From a virus: a DNA stretch of 22,845 nucleotides. Where the stretch lies: positions 1-22,845 of IMG/VR virus record IMGVR_UViG_3300035187_004799. One strand, written 5' to 3'. This document shows positions 14,085 through 21,068 of this stretch, in pieces. The notes beneath the pieces were generated by a model. It searched no databases, was not told the DNA's origin, and saw nothing but the letters and a program-made list of their open reading frames with translations. Made by a program: the position numbers and the translations under genes. Position 1 is the first letter of the stretch; every line of letters starts with the position of its first letter.

Positions 14085-15116
14085 ATGGACGATAGATACT
14101 TTGGTCACTATCCAGTAATTGACGACCAGTCGGTTAGTGAAATTATGGCCATGGACATGGTCAAACTTGGTGGAGGCGTAATCTCATTTCCTAAGGCTTT
14201 TGAGGTAAATCAAGAACAGTTGCTTCCGTGGATTGACAAAGAGGGGCAAAACGCGAATGAGCAAAGATGGAAATTTGACTACGACTTATCAGGACAAAAA
14301 TACGCCGTTAACGAAGATGGCAACAAATTCTCCTTGGAACAGATGAATGAGGTGCCGAAGAGGGTGCTTCAGGTGGTTGACGATAAAACTGAACAGAGCA
14401 TGGTTGATTACTTTAGATATCTTGAGGATTCAATTTACAAATGCGTAATTAAATACATACATGAATACCCCATGGTTCTACCGACTCTCTGGTGGAGAAC
14501 AAGGGGACATGCTTTGCGATACTCAACCGGCAACTACTTGGGAGTGCACAATGACAATGACACCAATTTTAGGGCACAGAAGGGAAAGAAGTACATACCA
14601 AAAGGCCAACTAGGTGCGCGTCAGACAATCGCAATCATGGCGTATTTCAACGACTGCGTAGACGAGGGTTCGGTCGGCGAGAATCAGTATTCAGGAGGCG
14701 AGTTATTTTTCCCTTACCTGGGGGTTGAATACCAAGCAAAAGCGGGAGACATAGTTGTTTTTCCATGCAACTTTATTGCTACGCACGGCGTTAAAATTGT
14801 CAAGGAAGGCAATCGATACGGGTATTTAACTTTCTATGCTCAAGGAAGCAGCGACCGCAATGTGCTCGTAGAGGTATTCGATGTGGACACGGTCAAGGCG
14901 TGGTGTGAACCCCATTGGCTAGAGAACATTTACGACGATTACAAAAAATATTGTCTGATTGAAGAATACGGCAAAGACCAGCATGATTTAAGCAGTAATA
15001 CAAATCCCATCTTCCAGAATAGGTCGCTTGAAGGTGAAGAAGGTTTGAAGCAGCCATACAGGCACAAGGACGTGTTTGATGCCAATAATAAACGAGGAAA
15101 AGTACAGTCCCTATAA
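14085..15116 (+). CDS. Fe(II)/2-oxoglutarate oxygenase, long paralogue 1
   Basis: A 343-residue member of a four-gene paralogous family in this window. An N-terminal domain of about 100 residues begins with GGGVISFPKAFEVNQEQLL (29-47), a motif repeated in the other three. The catalytic core has LGVHNDNDTNFR (152-163) with His155 and Asp157, YSGGELFFPY (202-211), KAGDIVVFPCNFIATHGV (219-236) with His234, and NRYGYLTFYAQGS (243-255) with Arg244. The WWRTRGHALRY block (136-146) is shared with the paralogues. The C-terminal extension of about 85 residues is longer than in the others. All four key residues are present, so it is probably active. The substrate is unknown. Confidence 0.85.
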   Translation: MDDRYFGHYPVIDDQSVSEIMAMDMVKLGGGVISFPKAFEVNQEQLLPWIDKEGQNANEQRWKFDYDLSGQKYAVNEDGNKFSLEQMNEVPKRVLQVVDDKTEQSMVDYFRYLEDSIYKCVIKYIHEYPMVLPTLWWRTRGHALRYSTGNYLGVHNDNDTNFRAQKGKKYIPKGQLGARQTIAIMAYFNDCVDEGSVGENQYSGGELFFPYLGVEYQAKAGDIVVFPCNFIATHGVKIVKEGNRYGYLTFYAQGSSDRNVLVEVFDVDTVKAWCEPHWLENIYDDYKKYCLIEEYGKDQHDLSSNTNPIFQNRSLEGEEGLKQPYRHKDVFDANNKRGKVQSL

Positions 15117-15130
15117 GGGCTTTCGCCTTT
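15115..15130 (+). terminator. Weak hairpin terminator candidate
   Basis: AAGGGC (15115-15120) pairs with GCCTTT (15125-15130), with one G-T wobble, over a TTTC loop, starting in the stop codon of the preceding oxygenase. The run of three T is part of the stem and CCCC follows, so termination would be inefficient. Confidence 0.35.
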
Positions 15131-15194
15131 CCCCATTTGGGTAGCGGCGTGCTATTATTGGATACAGTACGACAAGACAAAGTAAAGGCAAAAA

Positions 15195-15431
15195 ATGAAA
15201 ATCAGCGCAAATATTGACAGAGTGACTCAAAAGCGCCTTGTGCAAGAGGCAATCGTGGCGCAAGAAACCGAAATTTTTGGCGTTTTGCTTCGCCAAGGGG
15301 TGGACGTTGATGCTTTTGATGAAAACGCTTTTTCTCCGTCTGCCGATGCTCCGCAATGGCAACTTGACGTAAAGGAAAAAATTGGATTAATTGCATCCCT
15401 TAAATCACGCTTAGAAAAACTTGAGAAATAA
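15195..15431 (+). CDS. Small protein of unknown function, 78 residues
   Basis: Not recognised. It opens with a short strand and helix (MKISANIDRVTQKRLVQEA), has an acidic middle (VDVDAFDENAFSPSADAP) and ends in a charged helix (SLKSRLEKLEK) that could be a short coiled coil. A good ribosome site, AAAGG at 15184-15188, sits 6 nt before the ATG. TATTAT at 15153-15158 may be a -10 box. It is the first of four small genes packed head to tail; the next begins immediately after its TAA. Coding is supported by spacing, ribosome site and lack of a competing ORF of better quality on the other strand. Confidence 0.6.
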   Translation: MKISANIDRVTQKRLVQEAIVAQETEIFGVLLRQGVDVDAFDENAFSPSADAPQWQLDVKEKIGLIASLKSRLEKLEK

Positions 15432-15647
15432 ATGAATCTTTCAGAAGCCCAACTCGCCAACGCAAAACAAGAAGCAAAAGAACTTCTTGAGTACTCAATC
15501 GGCGTTCTTTGTTTTTCGCTTGGTGTTGACGTCTCCACAATCGATGAGTCTTACGACCATGACTTTACAGAAGGGCATTCTGAGTATGCCGCTCATGAAT
15601 CACTCAAGCGTCAAGTCGCCAATTACGTTTTGATTTCTGGCTCTTAG
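15432..15647 (+). CDS. Small protein of unknown function, 71 residues
   Basis: Not recognised. It is predominantly helical: an N-terminal Ala/Glu/Lys-rich helix (residues 3-22) followed by a hydrophobic helix (YSIGVLCFSLGVDV) and an acidic/His-rich loop (DHDFTEGHSEYAAHES). The ATG directly follows the TAA of the previous gene, so translation is probably coupled. The phrase 'LGVDVSTID' echoes 'GVDVDAF' in the preceding protein and 'VVGLDPANF' in the fourth small protein, hinting at one distantly related mini-family. That is weak evidence. Confidence 0.58.
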   Translation: MNLSEAQLANAKQEAKELLEYSIGVLCFSLGVDVSTIDESYDHDFTEGHSEYAAHESLKRQVANYVLISGS

Positions 15648-15649
15648 AC

Positions 15650-15838
15650 ATGATTCCAAAACCTTTTGTTCCATTTGGGATAATTGAAGCACAACAAGAA
15701 AAACCAGTTGTGTTTAAGTTTGACGATTACGATAACAATGTTGCTCGATTTAATCCAAACACGCGACAGTGGGAATTTAAAAACGGTCAAATGATGAATT
15801 GCGGTGTCGGTGACGGTTTCCTAGCGGGAGAGGAGTAA
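15650..15838 (+). CDS. Small protein of unknown function, 62 residues
   Basis: Not recognised. Residues 1-16 are Pro-rich (MIPKPFVPFGIIEA); the rest alternates short strands with acidic turns (FKFDDYDNN, ARFNPNTRQWEFKNGQMMNC). It is too short for domain assignment. The ATG lies 2 nt after the previous stop and the stop is 4 nt before the next gene, fitting the same small operon. It may be an early or accessory phage protein. Confidence 0.52.
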   Translation: MIPKPFVPFGIIEAQQEKPVVFKFDDYDNNVARFNPNTRQWEFKNGQMMNCGVGDGFLAGEE

Positions 15839-15842
15839 AAAT

Positions 15843-16145
15843 ATGCCAAGGTCCTGTACTGCAAATTCATCAGAAAAACTTTTTGACGCAGACCAACATA
15901 TTGTCGATTTGTGGCAAGACATTGCTCAAATTCTTTTTGTTGTCGGTCTTGACCCTGCCAACTTTGAAAATTATGAACTTGAAGAAATTATTACTGCCTT
16001 AATGGAAACATTTTTAGTGAAAAATTCCATGTTTGGAAAAAACCCCGCACATCCATTTGTTTATGGAAAGTACAAGAGTTTGGTACACAAACTGAGAAAC
16101 GATTTTTTATACTTAAAAATATCTAAATACGGGGAACAACTATGA
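15843..16145 (+). CDS. Small protein of unknown function, 100 residues
   Basis: Not recognised. The predicted content is almost all helical: residues 10-35 (SEKLFDADQHIVDLWQDIAQ), 43-62 and 70-97 with regular hydrophobic spacing (LWQDIAQILFVVGLDPANFE, LEEIITALMETFLV, YKSLVHKLRNDFLYLKI). There are no cysteines beyond Cys5 and no catalytic motif. The stop overlaps the methyltransferase-like start as ATGA, so it is co-translated with that gene. A small helical partner protein is plausible but unproven. Confidence 0.58.
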   Translation: MPRSCTANSSEKLFDADQHIVDLWQDIAQILFVVGLDPANFENYELEEIITALMETFLVKNSMFGKNPAHPFVYGKYKSLVHKLRNDFLYLKISKYGEQL

Positions 16146-16894
16146 AACCAGAAGTCATCCTAACAGGAATGGTGAGCACGCAACTTTCTTCATCTGGTAG
16201 TTCGCTAATCTCGGAAGAATACAAGGCGAATGTAGAGGAAACTTCAACTAAGTATTGGAACACTTTGCTTGAAGCAAATGTCGATTTGACCCACAACGCT
16301 TTGGGCATGCACACTGTTGCAACAGCATTTCAACTTAGAAAACAGATGACTGATGAGATGTGGTATGGCATGTTTGTCCCTCAAATGTTAGTAGAGAATT
16401 TTTTGCTTCACACCAAAAAACCTAAATCAATATTGTTTGTTGGGGCATGCAGTAGCCCGATGACTTATTTTTTTATGTCACCAGAAAATGTTTTTGATGG
16501 CCTAAAAGACACAAGCATAAATTTTGTCAACGACGCCAGCCTTTTTCTATTTGAAAAAAATCTAAAAAATGTTTACGCAAACAGTTCTTTTGGTTATTCG
16601 GTTTATGATAAATCCGAACTACTTTCCGAGGTGGATAATAAATTTGAAATGATTGTGGCTCATGCTTATGCTTGGGATATTATGCTTGATGAGGAATATC
16701 TCAATTCATTGGTCAACAATTTGGCTTCGGGCGGGATTCTTGTTATTGCTGGCACAAACGAGTCATCATCGATATATTCATCCTCCTACCGCTGGCACCC
16801 ATATTACGACGCACATGAAGCGCTCAAAAATTTGCCAGGGGTTTCTTACCATTTTGCACAATTCTTGGGAACTTCAGTTTTTGTAAAGAACTAG
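16142..16894 (+). CDS. Class I SAM-methyltransferase-like protein
   Basis: A 250-residue protein with the outline of a Rossmann-type methyltransferase: KSILFVGACSSPMTYFFM (95-112) as the SAM-binding motif I, INFVNDAS (126-133) with the motif II acidic residue, FEMIVAHAYAWDI (168-180) as motif IV, and LASGGILVIAGTN (194-206) as the post-motif strand. The usual E/D-x-G-x-G-x-G loop is reduced to GACSSP, so SAM binding is probable at best and the protein could be a related nucleoside-binding fold. The N-terminal about 90 residues are helical. It is coupled to the upstream small gene by ATGA. A 9-bp hairpin with a U-rich flank follows the stop. Confidence 0.5.
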   Translation: MKPEVILTGMVSTQLSSSGSSLISEEYKANVEETSTKYWNTLLEANVDLTHNALGMHTVATAFQLRKQMTDEMWYGMFVPQMLVENFLLHTKKPKSILFVGACSSPMTYFFMSPENVFDGLKDTSINFVNDASLFLFEKNLKNVYANSSFGYSVYDKSELLSEVDNKFEMIVAHAYAWDIMLDEEYLNSLVNNLASGGILVIAGTNESSSIYSSSYRWHPYYDAHEALKNLPGVSYHFAQFLGTSVFVKN

Positions 16895-16901
16895 ATTCTC
16901 G

Positions 16902-16925
16902 CTATGTGGGTCTATGCCCATATAG
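16902..16925. promoter_or_regulatory. Hairpin / operator-like dyad overlapping a -10 box
   Basis: CTATGTGGG (16902-16910) pairs with CCCATATAG (16917-16925), with one G-T wobble, over a 6-nt loop. It follows the methyltransferase-like stop and its right arm runs into TAGTAT (16923-16928). It may end the upstream transcript (TATTTG follows) or act as an operator of the downstream oxygenase. Confidence 0.45.
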
Positions 16926-16934
16926 TATTTGTGT
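16923..16934 (+). promoter_or_regulatory. Leaderless-type -10 promoter (TAGTAT)
   Basis: TAGTAT at 16923-16928 is followed by exactly 6 nt and the ATG at 16935. No ribosome site precedes this ATG, and no -35 was found at the usual distance. The -10 overlaps the right arm of a 9-bp dyad. Confidence 0.52.
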
Positions 16935-17846
16935 ATGAAAGCACCAACAAATTACGGAATGGGAATTGTCTGTTTTCCAAAGTCCATAGAAGTCAACCAG
17001 GATTTGGTTGTTCCGTATTTCTCTGCACTGAAAGAAAAAGCAATTAGGGATGGCTACACGATTGTTCACGAGGATGGCTCGGAGCCTTACGCCGTAAACA
17101 GAAGCGGTCACAGATACGAAATTGACGAAATACAAAAAAGCGCTGGACGCATAATGGACTTCATTGATGACGAAAGCCCCAAAGAATTAGTTGCATTTTT
17201 TCAAGAATGTGAAAGAACTATCTATAATCATCTTTTGATGTACATAGAAATGTATCCACGTGTTCTTTCAAATATATGGTGGATGGAAACTGGTCATGTC
17301 GCCGCCTACGGTGCAGGAAGTGGCCTGGGCTTACACAACGACAACGAAGTAAATTATCAAGTTGGTTTTGAACCAGATTTGCAACTTGCCACAAGGCACG
17401 TATTGAGCGCATTGTTGTATTTAAATTCATCCGTAGGGGACAAGAAAGAGTTGGGCAAACACGAATACAGCGGTGGAGAAATTGAATTCATATATGCCAA
17501 CGCCGTGCACCAGCCCAAATCTGGTGACCTACTCATATTCCCATCAAACTACCTAGGCACCCATCAGGTGAAACCATGCTTGAGCGGAGAAAGATATGTT
17601 TACATTTCTTATTTTTCTCATGGTTCAGCCGATAGCGAAAGAGGCATACAGCCAGGACGGCCCGTTCCAGTAGGCAAGCAAAGTCAGGTTTGGCTACCAA
17701 CTATTGTTGATGATTATGTTTCCTACATCAAGGATAAACATTCCTCAAGTGACTTGATGTCTTTTATGGGTGGGGTTCTTAATCAAAATCACAGTTCAAG
17801 CACAAAGCATCATTTACCGCAAAACAGGGGTGCCGTCAATGAATAA
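16935..17846 (+). CDS. Fe(II)/2-oxoglutarate oxygenase, long paralogue 2
   Basis: A 303-residue protein of the same family as the gene at 14085. YGMGIVCFPKSIEVNQDLVV (7-26) is the shared N-terminal motif. WWMETGHVAAYGAG (115-128), LGLHNDNEVNYQ (131-142) with His134 and Asp136, YSGGEIEF (178-185), KSGDLLIFPSNYLGTHQV (195-212) with His210, and ERYVYISYFSHGS (219-231) with Arg220 complete the core. An in-frame TTG at 16929 was rejected in favour of ATG 16935, which has a -10 box 6 nt upstream. Its stop TAA overlaps the next ATG, so paralogues 2 to 4 form one operon. The substrate is unknown. Confidence 0.85.
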   Translation: MKAPTNYGMGIVCFPKSIEVNQDLVVPYFSALKEKAIRDGYTIVHEDGSEPYAVNRSGHRYEIDEIQKSAGRIMDFIDDESPKELVAFFQECERTIYNHLLMYIEMYPRVLSNIWWMETGHVAAYGAGSGLGLHNDNEVNYQVGFEPDLQLATRHVLSALLYLNSSVGDKKELGKHEYSGGEIEFIYANAVHQPKSGDLLIFPSNYLGTHQVKPCLSGERYVYISYFSHGSADSERGIQPGRPVPVGKQSQVWLPTIVDDYVSYIKDKHSSSDLMSFMGGVLNQNHSSSTKHHLPQNRGAVNE

Positions 17847-18714
17847 AAATTGTTCAATAGAAAATCTTGGCGGAGGCGTAGTTTTATTCAAGAACGCGGT
17901 CTCATTGGATTGGGATTCGGTATTCAATATTGCAGAAGTTCTCGTAGACCTTGATTCTCCGTCAATGTACAAACCAGATATTGACCCAGAAACCGGCGAA
18001 AATATTCTTTCGAAAAAAAGCGACTACATTTTTTCAGAGGACTCAGCGGGCGACATGCCTCGTAGGTGTTCGGTAGCGCATCAATCACAGGATGAAACCG
18101 TTGTCAATTTACTCAACGCACTTGAATCAGCAAAAGATGAATGCCTGCTTCATTATTTTTGGGAGTATCCGTTGGCGTACAAGGTCGTTTGGTGGAAAGT
18201 AAAGGGTCACTTTGTTTCCTATTCGCCTACTAAGGGTGGGCTGTACTTAGGGATTCATGGCGACACGAGCGCTGACTACGCATATGGGTTTGACCACCCC
18301 AAACAGCAGTTGGCTACGAGGAACAGTGTTTCGTGTTTGATTTATCTCAACGATTGCGTTGATACGGAAGAGGAACTGAACGGCAAGAACTTTACTGGTG
18401 GTCATCACCATTTCAATTATCTGAACATAACTTACAAGCCCCAAAAGGGCGACATATTGATGTTCCCATCTAACTACGTTGCTGCTCACGAAGTGAAAAC
18501 AGTTACTGGCGGTCACAGGTATTCGTATTTGGGCTGGTATGCACACGGAACGCCGAATCAATCAGTTGGCGAATATGTTGTTGACCCTTCGGTTAACACT
18601 TCGGCTACGAACGTATACATGCCTTCGCTTCGTGAGGATGTCTTGGCTCTCGCCAACAAAAAAGACCCGTCTGGAAGTTCGCACCTACACACACTTGTAT
18701 CAAGGATTTGGTAA
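17839..18714 (+). CDS. Fe(II)/2-oxoglutarate oxygenase, long paralogue 3
   Basis: A 291-residue paralogue. LGGGVVLFKNAVSLDWDSVF (10-29) is a diverged version of the N-terminal motif. WWKVKGHFVSYSPT (118-131), LGIHGDTSADYAYG (137-150) with His140 and Asp142, FTGGHHHFNYL (185-195, where the usual GGEL is GGHH), KGDILMFPSNYVAAHEV (203-219) with His217, and HRYSYLGWYAHGT (226-238) with Arg227 are present. The frame opens at 17770, but ATG 17839 has AGGGG (17825-17830) in front and gives the short overlap with paralogue 2. The extra His pair at GGHH is unusual for the family. The end overlaps the next start (TAATG). Confidence 0.84.
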   Translation: MNKNCSIENLGGGVVLFKNAVSLDWDSVFNIAEVLVDLDSPSMYKPDIDPETGENILSKKSDYIFSEDSAGDMPRRCSVAHQSQDETVVNLLNALESAKDECLLHYFWEYPLAYKVVWWKVKGHFVSYSPTKGGLYLGIHGDTSADYAYGFDHPKQQLATRNSVSCLIYLNDCVDTEEELNGKNFTGGHHHFNYLNITYKPQKGDILMFPSNYVAAHEVKTVTGGHRYSYLGWYAHGTPNQSVGEYVVDPSVNTSATNVYMPSLREDVLALANKKDPSGSSHLHTLVSRIW

Positions 18715-19592
18715 TGAACATTTATCATCATGGCTCTGGAATTGTTCAGTTTGGGAACCCATCTTTAATAAATCAAGATTTATTCAAAGAGGTGATGGAG
18801 GGAATTGAAAAAAATACATTGCCGCAGGGTTACACGGAATCGCCAAAATCAAAGGATGCAAAACTAAACAACGGTTTATACGAATACTCTGAAGACGATA
18901 TTCAATCTGCACCAATAAGGTACAACAATTACCTTTACGAAGGAATGCCTCAGAAGCATATTGATTTTATTCTTTTACTAGAAGACGCTCTCTATAAAAG
19001 CATTGTTCAGTACGCGGTGCTATTCCCCGTAGTGATTAATTCAATTCGTTGGAGGACTAGAGGTTATTTCATTAGATATGAAAATGGTCAGGGAATCGGA
19101 CCACACTCAGACTGCGATTTGCCATATGGTGAAGACAACGTAACCCCTCTTTCGTCTTTCCCTCTATCGAATACCGTCACCGCTGCGGTCGTTCTTAACG
19201 AAGATTATTCTGGAGGGGAACTCTCTTATGCGCCTTGGGGCATTGAATTTAAGCCAAAAATTGGAGACATTCTTATGTATCCATCCTCTTATGCTGGTTG
19301 TCACAGCGTAAACCCCGTTACCCAGGGTGTGCGTTATGCCTATTTGTCTTGGTTCGCACAAGGCAGAAATGAGTCAACGCCCTCTTCGGTTCACGAAACA
19401 GCCGAACTTGATTCAATCAAGTGGGTGAAAAATCTCAGGGAGGACGCGGCCAGACTTGCGAATAAAAACCTTGAGCATCGGCACATTCCAATTGGGGAAA
19501 TAGGCAGTTCGTCGGTAAATGCACCACAGCGCATAGGTGATGAGTACATTGACGGTGGATGGGAACTTTGTTATTGGCTGCGTAAAGAATAG
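18714..19592 (+). CDS. Fe(II)/2-oxoglutarate oxygenase, long paralogue 4
   Basis: A 292-residue paralogue. HGSGIVQFGNPSLINQDLF (6-24) is the shared N-terminal motif. RWRTRGYFIRYENG (112-125), IGPHSDCDLPYG (128-139) with His131 and Asp133, YSGGELSY (165-172), KIGDILMYPSSYAGCHSV (182-199) with His197, and VRYAYLSWFAQGR (206-218) with Arg207 are all visible. An in-frame TTG at 18708 is less likely than ATG 18714, which overlaps the previous TAA and has AGGA (18703-18706) at good distance. It ends the operon and a T-rich segment follows. The substrate is unknown. Confidence 0.85.
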   Translation: MNIYHHGSGIVQFGNPSLINQDLFKEVMEGIEKNTLPQGYTESPKSKDAKLNNGLYEYSEDDIQSAPIRYNNYLYEGMPQKHIDFILLLEDALYKSIVQYAVLFPVVINSIRWRTRGYFIRYENGQGIGPHSDCDLPYGEDNVTPLSSFPLSNTVTAAVVLNEDYSGGELSYAPWGIEFKPKIGDILMYPSSYAGCHSVNPVTQGVRYAYLSWFAQGRNESTPSSVHETAELDSIKWVKNLREDAARLANKNLEHRHIPIGEIGSSSVNAPQRIGDEYIDGGWELCYWLRKE

Positions 19593-19675
19593 TTTTGTTA
19601 ATTATTTATTTTTTTGTTGTAAAATCTAATCCAGCAAATTCTTCGTAGCAACTCAATGTCAGAAGGTGATGGGCT
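19593..19675. other. T-rich convergent gap
   Basis: An 83-nt gap between the end of the oxygenase operon and the stop of the minus-strand cysteine-rich gene. It holds a T-rich run (ATTATTTATTTTTTTG near 19605-19617) that may help to end transcription from the left, but no stable stem precedes it. GGTGA (19665-19669) and TCACC (19676-19680) give a 5-bp stem over the minus-strand stop, a weak candidate for termination of that gene. Confidence 0.35.
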
Positions 19676-19900
19676 TCACCATTTACCTATTGGACATACG
19701 GCGTTAGTGAGTTTTGTTTTGAGAACCATAAAGCAGCCGCACTCCTTGCACTGTTTGGTGGCTTGCACGAGACGTGGGCAAACCTCGCAAATGTTCATAC
19801 GTTTACGAGCGGTGTTTTCGTCTGTATGGTTTTCTGGGTTGAGGGTATCCCACGGCCGAGTTTCACCAAGTTTCTTTTTATATTCCTGCCAAGCGCTCAT
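19676..19900 (-). CDS. Small cysteine-rich (zinc-ribbon-like, DUF6171-type) phage protein
   Basis: A 74-residue protein opening MSAWQEYKKKLGETRPWDTL, a start I recognise from small proteins of aquatic T4-like phages. The C-terminal half has five Cys in a zinc-ribbon or iron-site pattern: C-x2-C (38-41, ICEVCP), then C-x2-C-x-C (residues about 50-55, CKECGC) and a final Cys before PIGKW. Such proteins probably bind metal; no specific function is established here. It is divergent from the first glycosyltransferase; TAGAAT on the minus strand (19936-19931) and a weak AGAAAG ribosome site are the best initiation signals. It overlaps the spurious upstream extension of the glycosyltransferase frame. 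Confidence 0.75.
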   Translation of the reverse strand: MSAWQEYKKKLGETRPWDTLNPENHTDENTARKRMNICEVCPRLVQATKQCKECGCFMVLKTKLTNAVCPIGKW

Positions 19901-19958
19901 ATTTTTCTTTCTACAGAGGGTTGCAATAGAATTCTACAAGTATATTCATAGTAGACTC

Positions 19959-21068
19959 GTGAGTGTGCATAAGTTTTCTGTTGGATTTGCTTCTCAGGAC
20001 TGGTCTCGGATTGGGGAATTACTCATACCCAACGGGTGCACTTGGTATAGGTGTGTCCTCCCGGCAAAAGAACTTAACAAAAAAGGTCACGCTGCCTTTG
20101 TTGGCACAATCGCCTCATCAACGAACGGCGATATGGGGATACACATAAAAAAGCCCCTTTACGATAATGAAGGTTTGGCAAGTGGCTTCAAGATAATTGT
20201 ATTCAAACTTGCGATGCACATATCCAACTTGACCGCAATTGAAAGAGCGGAATCAAGCGGACAAAAAATTGTCGTGGATATTGATGACTGGTTTGAGGGA
20301 CTTCCGGAATCGAACAGGGCGTTTACAACTACTCACCCAGAATTGAATAAAGAAAACAACAGAGATATTTACTTTTCTATAATTGAGCGGGCGCATGCGC
20401 TCATTTGCTCAACTCCTTTTCTTTATGAACATTACAGAAAAAAACATCCCTCTAAACCAATATTTATGGTGAGGAACGGGATTGATTTAGATAGGTGGAA
20501 AAAGAAAAAACACTTGTTTAAAAAACCGGTTATTGGCTGGGTTGGGGCAACGCCATGGAGGGGCAATGACCTAGAACAACTAAGTGGTTTTTTCGGTAAC
20601 TATTTGATTCGGAACAATTTAACTTTTCATCATTCCGGACATGTGGAGAATGCTTCACAAGCATCAGAACTTCTTGGAGTGCCAAAAAATAGACACACAA
20701 AGCAGGGAATGATTCCGATACTCAACCTTCCAGAACTCTTCAAGGAAATTGATATCGGCATCGTCCCGCTAAACAACATTCCCTTCAATCACGCAAAATC
20801 ATATTTAAAAGGGCTAGAATATGCCGCAGCAGGGATACCTTTTGTCGCCTCCTACTCCCCGGAGTACGAAGTCCTTGCACAAAATGGCATTGGCCGAGTA
20901 GCCTATTCTGAGTCAGATTGGGTTTATCATTTTGATGAGTTACTCAATCACAACATGAGAAATGATGAAGTTGAAGTTTCTCAAGAGATACTTAGAGAAA
21001 AATTTTCTATTGACGTAATGGCAAAAGAATGGGAAACGACATTTGCAAACATTATGGACATTAAATAA
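19959..21068 (+). CDS. GT-B glycosyltransferase (GT4-like), copy 1
   Basis: A roughly 369-residue glycosyltransferase with a GT-B outline: N-terminal VGFASQDWSRIGELLIPNGC then TWYR, GQKIVVDIDDWFEG, HALICSTPFLYEHY, SKPIFMVRNGIDLDRW (linker between the two Rossmann domains), PVIGWVGATPWRGND (start of the donor-binding domain), DIGIVPLNNIPFNHAKSYLK then GLEYAAAGIPFVAS, which holds the acidic region equivalent to the EX7E motif. It probably adds a sugar to a protein or glycan in the cytoplasm. The frame is open to 19656, but the first 300 nt are antisense to the cysteine-rich gene and do not match copy 2. GTG 19959 (or GTG 19965, 7 nt after TAGACT) is the likely start. Copy 2 follows directly. 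Confidence 0.8.
   Translation: MSVHKFSVGFASQDWSRIGELLIPNGCTWYRCVLPAKELNKKGHAAFVGTIASSTNGDMGIHIKKPLYDNEGLASGFKIIVFKLAMHISNLTAIERAESSGQKIVVDIDDWFEGLPESNRAFTTTHPELNKENNRDIYFSIIERAHALICSTPFLYEHYRKKHPSKPIFMVRNGIDLDRWKKKKHLFKKPVIGWVGATPWRGNDLEQLSGFFGNYLIRNNLTFHHSGHVENASQASELLGVPKNRHTKQGMIPILNLPELFKEIDIGIVPLNNIPFNHAKSYLKGLEYAAAGIPFVASYSPEYEVLAQNGIGRVAYSESDWVYHFDELLNHNMRNDEVEVSQEILREKFSIDVMAKEWETTFANIMDIK

Noticed and set aside
16929-16934. TTG start of long oxygenase 2
   Set aside because: ATG 16935 has a -10 box exactly 6 nt upstream, and the TTG would add only two residues.
17770-17838. Upstream ATG for long oxygenase 3
   Set aside because: Lies inside the previous gene; ATG 17839 has AGGGG upstream and the paralogues start just before the shared motif.
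19656-19958. N-terminal extension of the first glycosyltransferase as one 470-residue protein
   Set aside because: The region is antisense to a recognisable cysteine-rich gene and reads as low-quality sequence; the second copy starts at the equivalent of 19959.
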